A stretch of DNA of 64,000 nucleotides, taken from Fremontodendron californicum (taxonomy: Eukaryota > Streptophyta > Magnoliopsida > Malvales > Malvaceae). Below are positions 55,968-64,000 of this stretch, piece after piece (position 1 is the first letter of the stretch; each line of letters starts with the position of its first letter). A program made the translations under genes and the position numbers. A model generated the notes under the pieces. The model saw only the letters and a program-made list of their open reading frames with translations, had not been told where the DNA came from and searched no databases. The DNA is taken from positions 15,505,501-15,569,500 of the forward strand of contig JAULJL010000015.1 in assembly GCA_030761205.1 (NCBI GenBank). The letters are read 5' to 3'.

Positions 55968-57560
55968 TCAACTTTTGGAGAGGAGCTGTGTTGACCCAAG
56001 GGGCAGAACTTATAGCATATTTCAGTAAGGCTTTGTCCCCAAAACATCAAGCCTTATTTGTATACAGCAAAGAAATGAAAATTGTACTAATGGCTGTCAA
56101 AATTTGGAATGCATACTTAGTGAGGAAGCATTTGGATCAACAAGCTACTACTCTTGCCCAGCAGCTGTGGGTAACAAAAATGATGGGTATGACCTATGTT
56201 ACTCGGATTCGAGTGTGAGTATCGGATACGGGTATGTTTAATTTTTTTTAAGATTTCCATGTATTTGGAGGGTTCTTGCAGGATCATATTCCCATACCCA
56301 TGTCCGAAAATGCATCGGACACGAGTACTTCAGAAAAAACGAAGAGTCGGAGCAACATAGGGTATGACTGCGAGGTGAGTTACAAGAAGAAAACTTCTAA
56401 CACTGTAGCAGACATACTATCCAAGAGATCCAAACAATAGGAAATGCAATTAATGGCTATCTAAATGGTGAGCACAGACCTGATGGATACGATTCAGAAG
56501 TCTTGGGGCCAAGATGATCATCTACAAAAGATTATTACAAAACTACAAGCTATTCTGGGAACTAACTCTTAACTCTTAAGTATGCTTGAAATGGAGATCA
56601 ACTTAAGAGAAAAGGGAAGTTAGTGGTGGGAAATGTTCCTGAACTGAATTTTGAACTACTTTAGTATTTCCATGGAAGTCCCACTAGTGATCACTCAAGC
56701 ACACAAGCTACCATGAGAAGAATTTCTAGTGTGCTCTATTCGAATTTCGAAGGGGTTAAAGAAAGAAGTTATAAGATTTGTGAGAGAGTGCCTTATCTGC
56801 CAGCATCATAAGTATGACCATGCTTCCAGTCCATGTTTGCTTCAGCCATTTCCAATTCTTGATAGGTTGTTGTCTGACATATCAATTGTTCTTATAGAGG
56901 GTCTCCCAAAATTTCATGGCAAGAATGTCATAATGGTGGTAGTTGACAAGCTAAAGCAAATATGCTCACTTCATTGCCTTAGCTCACCCCCTACACTGCA
57001 CTGACAGTAGCACAAGCTTTCACGGATCATGTTTATGTTTTTAAACTACTTGGGATGCCTAATAGCCTAGTTTCTGATCGAGACAAGGTTTTCTTGAGCA
57101 ATTTCTGGCAGGAACTGTTTAAGAAACAAGGAACAACCCTGAATTTCTCCACAGAAGTGTCAATAGGTGCTGGAAAACTATCTTAGATGTATGATCATTG
57201 AGAGACCAAAAGAATGGAGTCAGTGGCTAGCTCTAGCAAAGTGGTGGTATAATACACTTATCATTTTGCAACTCATACAACTCTTTATTGAAGTGCTGTA
57301 TGGTCATCTAGCTCCAATGCATCTACCTTATTTGGTTAGGGATTCTATAGTTTGAACAGTGGATAGGAGCCTTCAATCACGAGAGGTTGCAATTAAAATG
57401 CTCAAATTTCATTTACAAAAAGCTTAGGTAAGAATAAAAAACATGGCTGATAGATGAAGCTGCAACCATGTAGGCAGAAAATCTGTCATTAACAGAAGCT
57501 GTTTGAAGCTATATGCTAAGTATTATGTGCCATTCTAGGTAATGGAAAGGATCAGAAGAT
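55968..57560 (+). pseudogene. Ty3/gypsy (chromovirus-like) RNase H and integrase remnant, right part
   Basis: It continues the remnant that ends at 2801. RNase H: AELIAYFSKALSPKHQALFVYSKEMK (split here for length at LSPK) near 56005-56080, then after a MITE a VADILSKRSKQ end near 56420. Integrase: ECLICQHHKYDHASSP (zinc finger), LIEGLPKFHGKN, MPNSLVSDRDKVFLSNFW with the second catalytic Asp, then RPKEWSQWLALAKWWYNT. Numerous stops and frameshifts show it is dead and old. Confidence 0.8.
56194..56360. mobile_element. 167-bp MITE, family CTATGTT, copy 1
   Basis: Flanked by the exact duplication GGTATGAC (56186-56193 and 56361-56368). Inverted ends CTATGTTACTCGGATTC and CTATGTTGCTCCGACTC (3 mismatches in 17). 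It lies inside the RNase H remnant. An 8-bp duplication suggests hAT origin. Related copies are at 59176-59303 and 59802-59957. Confidence 0.85.
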
Positions 57561-59175
57561 GAACTTAGGAGGTTTTGTTATTCTTTAACCTAGGTATCCA
57601 TGCTTTAATCCTTGAGGGCAAGGATTTGCTGCAGGTGGGGTGTGTCGATATATGTCAATTTAATTTAATTCTGTTAGTCTTTTTTATTTTTAGTAGGCCA
57701 ATTAGTCGTTACATTCCAGCCTATCAGAAGGCCATTTTTGTTTCTTTGGAATTTATGCAAGTTAATTATTGTCAGTACAAAAGTAAGCTTTGCAGGCAGA
57801 TTATTGATTCCGGAAATTTATGCCAATTATTGGGTGATGGAACGGTTTTTTTTTTTTTTTTTCTTCCTTGAGTATTCTTCCCTTCACTGCTGTTCTTGTT
57901 CATTCTCTGTATTTCCAGAATTCTTGAACACTCTGTTTACAGTAAGCATCAGTATCACTTTGTTGATAGATGGTGTCTCTTTTTCATTTGAAGTGTGTGT
58001 TTCAAGAATGGGGCTGAAATTCTAAGAGAAAGGGGCCACCAGTATATCAGAATGAACAGTCCAATCCCAATCCAAATCTTTTGTACTCAGATGAAGAGAT
58101 CATCAGAAGTAGACCTGATAATATATGTATGTGTATCGAGTCTTGTATTTTTTTGCGTGTTAGTCATATAAACATAAACACAATATAAATTATTCAATGT
58201 GTCAAAATCTTAAATACAAATACGATACATGTATTAAACGTGATGTGTTAATCGTGTTTAAACATATTGTGTCATATTTATTACACTATTTTCGTATTTA
58301 TTAAACGTGTCATATACGTTCATACTTATTATCATATGTATTAAAAGAGGGCCAAGTCTTTACAGTTTATCACTTAGTTAAGGAATTAAGAAACAGGAAA
58401 TATATGTGCTTATTTTTTAGCCAAATATTTGGTGCATGATAAGCCCATGTTTATCACATTCACAGGCATTGTTGTCTTCTCATACCCAACCAATTAACAT
58501 AATAATATTTAGATCTAGTAATTTTAGTTATTACATGATTTCATGATATGAATACGACATGGAGAAAAATAATTAAAATATGATATAAAATACGACATGA
58601 TACAAATGCACGAACGTGTCAAAATTTATATAACACGAATTATTAACGTGTCAAAATTTATATAAATATATAACATTTTAAATACGATTATAATACATGA
58701 AAATAACACGAACATAAAAACACGAATCGGCAAAACTAATAATTGTTCTAGTACATTTTCTTTTACGTACATCTATGTATCTTTTTTATTTATGATAAAT
58801 AAAATTGTTATCAGTAAATGATTCACAATCATTTTGGTAAAAAAATATATAATTGTCAATTTGAATATTTCAAGATTTTAAACCTTCTAATCAAACTTGA
58901 GAGTTTTGTCCTTTATTTAGAACAATGACTGGAAAACAATGGCTGATTATTGCATTATGTTCAATGGCTTATCCTTGAATAATGCAAAGCAATTAATTGG
59001 AATCTGCAACATTAGTTGCATTCCCTGGAAATGGGGTAAAGAAAGCTAAGCATTTACGGTGCTTGGCTTGCAAAGAGCAGTTTGAAATGTGAAGAAAATA
59101 AAGACAGCAAAAATAAATACATTTTATGTTGTTATGATTTTTTTTTTTTAAAGCATTCATGTTCAACAATCGTAT
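57561..59175. other. intergenic DNA right of the gypsy remnant, no gene
   Basis: The first few hundred bases may be the decayed end of the gypsy element. A T-run lies at 57846-57862. Segments 58110-58340 and 58535-58740 are AT-rich repeats with CGTGT/CGTATT words resembling those at the left end of the window. No supported gene. Confidence 0.5.
58535..58740 (-). repeat. AT-rich dispersed repeat, inverted copy
   Basis: Contains AATACGACATGG, CACGAACGTGTCAAAATTTA twice and ACACGAATCGGCAAAACTAA. It matches 1225-1480 in reverse complement. Confidence 0.4.
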
Positions 59176-59303
59176 TTAATGCATTTTCAGATATGGGTAT
59201 AGGGATATGACAAAGATGTGAAATTTTTTTAGAAAAAATAGAACATACCCGTGTAGGACATTTACTCGTATCCGACACTTATATCTGAATCCGAGTAACA
59301 TAG
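59176..59303 (-). mobile_element. MITE family CTATGTT, copy 3, truncated
   Basis: It ends ATCCGAGTAACATAG at 59303 and its interior words (GCATTTTCAGATATGGGTAT, ACATACCCGTG, ACTCGTATCCGACAC) follow the reverse complement of copy 1. The other terminus and target duplication are missing. It lies 280 bp upstream of the Ole e 1-like gene. Confidence 0.65.
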
Positions 59304-59517
59304 AATACATTTACATCATTAATGTTTCCTGTTATTTTTCCATTGCCTTGGCACATGATAACTGTGGCTGCTGCTGTACTGTAAGTGGCTCGTGAACAAG
59401 CAGGAATTTCTTTTGAGCTGTTTGGAGGTGGGAGAAATTAAACCTGATTCCATTGCTACCAGTTTGCAGTTGACTGGTTTTAGCATGAATGTCATAAAGA
59501 AGCTTGTTGGATGACAA

Positions 59518-59524
59518 TATAAAA
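59518..59524 (+). promoter_or_regulatory. TATA box of the Ole e 1-like gene
   Basis: TATAAAA lies 63 bp before the start codon, leaving room for a short 5' UTR of about 30-40 nt. No other core motif was judged safe. Confidence 0.5.
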
Positions 59525-59586
59525 GTTGATCAGCTTATTTTTTATGTCTTGTTAAAACCAGAATCAACAAAGAGGTTCTTGGAGAA

Positions 59587-60528
59587 ATGAGAGGGATGAA
59601 TCTCTCTTGGTTTCCCTTATTGTTGTTGCTTAGTTTAACAATCAATAATCTCTCAGAGGCTGGCGTCCATAGTCATAAGCTTCATTCTGCTGTTGTTGTT
59701 GGAACTGTGTACTGTGACACTTGTTTCCAACAGGATTTCTCTAAGCCCACCCATTTCATTTCAGGTCAGCTGTTTTATTTCCAATTTTCCAGGCTTTCCA
59801 TCTATGTTACTCAGATTCCGGTATGAGTATCGGATACGCGTATGTGTCTGAGACGGATATGTTTAATTTTTTTTTAAGGGTCATGTCCCCGTATCCATGT
59901 CCAGATTTGCATCAGACACGGATACTTCAAGAAAAATGAAAAGTCGGACCAACATAGTTTTCCATTTTGATCTGTTTAGGCTCAAATTAATATGTTTTTC
60001 AAGGATTTTGTTTCTGCAGGTGCATCTGTTGCAGTGGAATGTAAAGATGGGAGTTCGAGGCCGAGTTTTCGACAAGAAGTGAAAACAAATGAGCATGGAG
60101 AATTCAAAGTTTGTTTGCCTTTCTCAGTTAGCAAACATGTCAAGAAAATCAAGAGATGTTCAGTGAAACTTATTAGTAGCAGTAAGCCATATTGTGGTGT
60201 GGCCTCAACAGCAACTTCATCATCAATCCATCTCAAGTCAAGAAAGCAAGGAACTCACATTTTCTCAGCTGGTTTTTTCACTTTCAAGCCATTGAAACAA
60301 CCCAATCTATGCAACCAAAAACCAAGTTTTCAAGATTCTAAGCAATTCAGAACCCAAAACACATTGGGATTTGACCAACCAAACTATCCCATATTTCCAC
60401 CTCCACTTCAAGACCCAGCAACACCACAACCAAGTCCCTTGCTTCCCAATCTCCCACCATTACCTCAACTCCCTTCTCTGCCACCCCTTCCAGGCCTCCC
60501 TATTCCACCAATTCCTGGAAGGAATTAG
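59587..60528 (+). CDS. pollen Ole e 1 / extensin-like secreted protein, two exons
   Basis: Exon 1 is 59587-59764 and exon 2 is 60020-60528. The intron begins GTCAGC after TTTCAG and ends TTTCTGCAG; splicing keeps frame and gives 228 aa. Residues 1-25 form a signal peptide (SWFPLLLLLSLTI core), so the product is secreted, probably to the cell wall. The Ole e 1 domain follows: VVGTVYCDTCF, then ASVAVECKDG, TNEHGEFKVCLPF and a later SKPYCGVAS, with the conserved cysteines. The C-terminal 55 residues are proline-rich (LPPLPQLPSLPPLPGLPIPP), as in extensin-like members. Family roles include cell-wall structure in pollen, roots and other growing tissue. The frame is complete. The 255-bp intron contains a 156-bp MITE, so most of it is transposon. 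Confidence 0.92.
59802..59957. mobile_element. 156-bp MITE, family CTATGTT, copy 2, in the gene intron
   Basis: Ends CTATGTTACTCAGATTCC and, inverted, CTATGTTGGTCCGACTTT. Flanks CTTTCCAT (59794-59801) and TTTTCCAT (59958-59965) match at 7 of 8 bases. It makes up 61% of the intron and leaves both splice sites untouched. Confidence 0.85.
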
Positions 60529-60637
60529 AAAACTAATACTATGCTATTAATCAATAAGAAGTACAACTTTATAAAACCAACCAACATCACTTCATCACTT
60601 TCTCTCCATATCAGATTTCTTCAGTTTCCCAGTTAAT

Positions 60638-60668
<31 letters not shown>

Positions 60669-61282
60669 TTGCTAAAGTTCAATTTTCATGTAGAGCAGCT
60701 GCTCAATTATTTCCATTCCTATATCTACCTGTTGAAATGAATGTGGTTTACCGTTCAATGGAGAATCTATATCTGCATAATATAATGGAAGTTTTATATT
60801 CCAGAATTGCATCTAATGATAGGTAACTTCTTGGTTGAGACTAGGAAAAATCATACACTGATACACAGGATCAACACCAAGGATACAAGTAACGAAACCA
60901 AATCCCCACTTGCAATATATAAACACATGGAAAACAAAATAAAAAGAAGTTGTCTGCAACAGATCATGAATTTAATGATTTAAGGATTGGTAAATGCTAA
61001 GGTGTGCCAAATTTATATTATCCGATATCCAATCCGAGTAGACACAAAAAATAATTGAACCTAACATTTGATTCATATACAACTTATGCTATTATGTACT
61101 CAGACATAGTGTTGAACCATAAATGTAAGACAAACTAGCAGTTAAATTTTGGTCGAAATAAGAATAAAGCTAGATAATTGATTTGATGTGTGATTCAATC
61201 TCACTATATCTTCAGATGAGGATGTGGTTTACTCTCAGGCCTCTAATTAAATCAGAGCTATTGTTTTTGGAAAATAAAAAAT
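60529..61282. other. intergenic DNA with an (AT)n tract
   Basis: The 3' flank of the Ole e 1-like gene. It has an AT microsatellite at 60645-60668 and no gene. AATAAG at about 60551 is a weak polyadenylation candidate. Confidence 0.5.
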
Positions 61283-62260
61283 TTAATTATCCAAAATACC
61301 TAGGCACATTGCCATGCAAGGAAGACAATGAAGAGATTTTGTTGGAGATAGCAACGAAGTGCAGTCTGGAAGGAGAAAAGGATTGCTTAACAGCATATCA
61401 GCCGTTCACCTTTCACTAGGATCCCTTGCAAAACATTTCATCAAGAAATCTTTCCCTGTGCTTGTCTGCTTGACATGGTTTCGGGTATTTTTGGCGAATA
61501 TCTCGAAAATCCAATCTTGATCGCCAAATCCCTAGGTTCTGATATTCCCATGGTAGTTTTCCAGTGATCATCTCAAGAACAATGCATCCTAGTGACCATA
61601 TATCTAACGCAGCACTGATTAATCCATCTCTGATTTGTACTTTTACTACTACCTGATTTTCTTGTCTGTGTACCTGAGAAGTACGATGTTAGAACTCTGA
61701 GCTGTTTGCTCTTACCCTTTTGAGTCTTAATAATATATTTGGCCTGGCAAAAAAAAACTGCTATCTCGCCTTGGCATATCTCTTTCTCCAGGTCGCCTAA
61801 CCAGGCCAAAATCAGCAATCTTTAGGCTGCCAATGTAACCACACCCATCAGGTGGAAAAACAAGGATATTTGCTGGCTTGAGATCACAATGGACATAGGC
61901 TCTCGCATGAATATCCCGAATCCCTTCAAGCAGCATTTTGGTGTAGCACTTCACATATCACGTTCTGGTATCTTGCCCCTATATTTCTTGATTATTAAAT
62001 CTAAAAGACTACCACCAGGAGCATATTCAAGAAACAAGTTGTAAACCAACACCCCTTGATCAATACTCAACATATCACCATAGCATTGAACAATATTACC
62101 ACAATCAGCAAATTGTTCAACTATTTCTAATTCCTTTTGAAGTGAACCAGACTCTCGGTAAAGACAAGATTTAACAGCGAAAACTCGATCATCAGAAACC
62201 GAGTTTGTTGGTTTCACCAAATGAACCCTTGCCAAGAGTCTTAAGTTTAATCCACTCCAT
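61283..62260 (-). pseudogene. MAPKKK-like protein kinase pseudogene
   Basis: From ATG 62260 the minus strand encodes MEWIKLKTLGKG, then a frameshift inside the glycine loop near 62236. The kinase N-lobe follows (FAVKSCLYRESGSLQKELE, with Lys and a helix-C Glu; FLEYAPGGSLLDLI). A second frameshift lies near 61955. Then come HCDLKPANILVF (catalytic loop) and KIADFGLVRRPGE (DFG), further disruption near an A-run at 61747-61756, and SAALDIWSLGCIVLEMITGK with the conserved subdomain IX. A degraded tail ends in DMLLSNPFLLPD and a TAA at 61283. The HCDLKPANIL form and single-exon layout resemble the MAPKKK17/18/20 group. At least three frame breaks and loss of the activation-segment GTPxYMSPE show it is dead. 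Confidence 0.85.
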
Positions 62261-62437
62261 AGTTAAACCATTCTCTGCTACTCCTTTTACTATAGAAAAA
62301 TACAGGTTTATCGATGAACTCATGAAAGTAAATGATCGAAAGAAACACAATATGCAATAACCAAAGAAAACCTATCCAAGGAACGAAAGAGGGTTTTATG
62401 GAACTATTTTTCTATAAACTTTAGTCTTACAGCTTCA

Positions 62438-62439
<2 letters not shown>

Positions 62440-62499
<60 letters not shown>
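62440..62499. repeat. (TA)n microsatellite, about 30 units, left of the Micron-like element
   Basis: An unbroken TA run of about 60 bp. With the run at 63250-63291 it brackets an inverted-repeat element. Confidence 0.95.
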
Positions 62500-62504
<5 letters not shown>

Positions 62505-63244
62505 TTTATATTTAATACACCGTATACATTTTATACACAGACACCTCATAAAAAACAAATTTAAAATTTTTAAAAGCCCTAAAAAATAAATACAAAACTT
62601 TTAAACCAAAACTTTTAAATGAAAGTTTTTTTTCAATTCAATTTCTTCTCATGTTCATAAAACTTAATCCAGAAAAAACAAATTCCTAAAACAGCGTTTA
62701 TAAAACTTTCTTCTTTAATGGATTTCAAGATGCCAAAAAATTTAACCATTACCCAATCTCAATTTGTCAACATGATCTAACCTGGCCTCATCAAAATTTG
62801 GAGTGAATTGAGAAGGAAGAAGATGGCGATATGACAAGCTTGAGATCAAGACAAAGCTTGGAAGAAGAGATTTCTCGTGTTGTTGGCTAGCCATGAAAAA
62901 TTGGATTTTAAGATCTTATAATCATTGATGCTTGCTTTTTTTTGGGTAATGAACAACATAGATTAAATGCTCTTTCTGCTCTATAAATAATTGTTGGAGG
63001 CCGAATGTGGTGGTCGGCGTGGTGGTTGATATGGATCACGGTGGTAGGGTTTTTTTTTGTTAAATTGTTTAAATCAAAGACACTTTACGTTCCTGTAGAA
63101 AAGTAAAAAAATAAATTATTTTTTCAAACTATGAATTTAAAATTAAAGATATTTATTTTTAGAGCTTTTAAAATTTAAAATTTTTTTTTATGAGGTGATT
63201 ATATTTAATTGTCTAATAGGATATAAAATATATACATTACCCGT

Positions 63245-63250
<6 letters not shown>
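62500..63250. mobile_element. Micron-like element between TA microsatellites
   Basis: About 750 bp with long imperfect inverted ends. The left end has TATACA, CACCTCATAAAAAACAAATT and AAAAGCCCTAAAAAATAAAT; the right end, inverted, has CACCTCATAAAAAAAAATTT and AAAAGCTCTAAAAATAAATA. TA runs flank both sides, as in rice Micron elements that insert into (TA)n. The interior has no coding frame; a G-rich part lies at 62995-63060. Confidence 0.65.

Positions 63251-63291
<41 letters not shown>
63250..63291. repeat. (TA)n microsatellite right of the Micron-like element
   Basis: A TA run of about 42 bp directly following the right inverted end. Confidence 0.95.
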
Positions 63292-63293
<2 letters not shown>

Positions 63294-64000
63294 TTGGGAA
63301 GGAGTAATAGTTTGAGTCCGTTTTCCACTTCTCCTAATTGTACTTGGTTTTGGTTATTTACTCAGCTAGTGTTTTTGCATATAACCTTTTCCTTTTTTAT
63401 TTTTAGAGGTATCCATAAGGTCGGCTCGGATTTGAATAATAAAGAATTTATTTATTTAGATTTGATTTGAAAATATATTTTATCGTTTAAAAATTAAAAA
63501 ATAATTTTATTTGAATTTTTTATAATTAAATTTAAATATAAAATATTTTTTTGTTAATTAAGTAGTAATATAGATCGATTCGAATTACAAAAATCTTATC
63601 ACAAATCCAATTTAATTCGGAACGAACCGAATGGGTAGCCCAGATCGTGGATAGTCTTTAGTAATGTTTATAGTAGTTAGTAATATATGACAATAATTTA
63701 GATTATGTCTTGATTCAAAATTTTGTCATATTTTATTTAAGAAACATTTTAATTTTCTATAATTATGATATTTGAAGTGATATATATTGTATATGTTGAA
63801 AATTCACTATATCTTTTGAAGTTATAAACTTCTAGACTAAAAAATCATATCCTTATTATAAATTTAAGATGTTTTCTTAGATAAAAAGGTTGTCCACGTC
63901 GCATGTCAGTATTCACCTTATCTTCTTGCCTTTTTTTTTTTTTTTTTTTTGAAAAAAATAGGAATAAAGTGGAGTGTGATCTCTCCACTTTATCTCTTTT
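63292..64000. other. AT-rich intergenic end of the window
   Basis: No gene. A possible MITE lies at 63414-63660: its left end TAGAGGTATCCATAAGGTCG resembles the right end of the MITE at 1673-2003, and its right end is loosely inverted to it. No target duplication is seen. A T-run occupies about 63932-63950. Confidence 0.45.

Noticed and set aside
2797..55972. Target duplication of the outer Tat element
   Set aside because: The five bases on each side (CCAGG and TCAAC) agree at only two positions; insertion is supported by the split gypsy remnant instead.
57575..58025. Two overlapping frames of 95-98 codons rich in Phe and Leu
   Set aside because: They cross a T-run and the decayed end of the gypsy remnant; no protein homology recognised.
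61183..61419. 78-codon plus-strand frame ending LTAYQPFTFH
   Set aside because: It overlaps, in antisense, the degraded C-terminus of the kinase pseudogene and has no motif of its own.

Overview
The window is nuclear DNA of a flowering plant, almost certainly a eudicot. It is AT-rich, has long non-coding stretches, plant Ty3/gypsy retrotransposons of the Tat/Ogre, Athila and chromovirus types, a spliced pollen Ole e 1/extensin-type gene and a plant MAPKKK-like kinase pseudogene. Nothing bacterial or organellar was seen.

Layout, from oldest to youngest layer. (1) A decayed chromovirus-like gypsy remnant forms the base: reverse transcriptase at 1513-2801, RNase H and integrase at 55968-57560. 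It carries several MITEs. (2) A giant Tat/Ogre-like element in + orientation (2802-55967) sits inside it. It has 5.2-kb LTRs (TGTAGACACC...TTGCGACA), an arginine-type primer site, two gag-like reading frames and no pol. (3) A 22,976-bp sister element of the same family (5354-28329, minus strand, TSD ATTTG) sits inside the 5' LTR of the first. It still has a DUF7745-like ORF1, gag, protease with G-patch, an intron, RT with two RNase H domains, and integrase, all damaged by stops and frameshifts. (4) A young Athila-like element of 10,745 bp (38533-49277, minus strand, TSD ATTAC, 1511-bp LTRs differing at about 18 sites) sits inside the 3' UTR of the first.

The most interesting object is the Athila-like element. 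Its gag-pro-integrase frame is intact (1357 codons), but RT and most of RNase H are missing through an in-frame deletion. Downstream of integrase, where an env-like gene would lie, are two further ORFs in sense orientation: an unrecognised Cys-cluster protein (ORF-X) and a complete intron-free 215-aa LONELY GUY (LOG) protein, a cytokinin-activating phosphoribohydrolase. Good splice acceptors stand just before both ORFs, and a good donor stands in the leader before the gag ATG. This suggests expression from spliced subgenomic RNAs. A retrotransposon carrying a hormone-activating gene is the best candidate here for an undescribed system.

The right-hand 8 kb is host DNA: an intact two-exon Ole e 1-like gene (59587-60528) with a MITE in its intron, a broken MAPKKK-like kinase (61283-62260, minus), a Micron-like element flanked by TA microsatellites (62500-63250), and AT-rich intergenic sequence.
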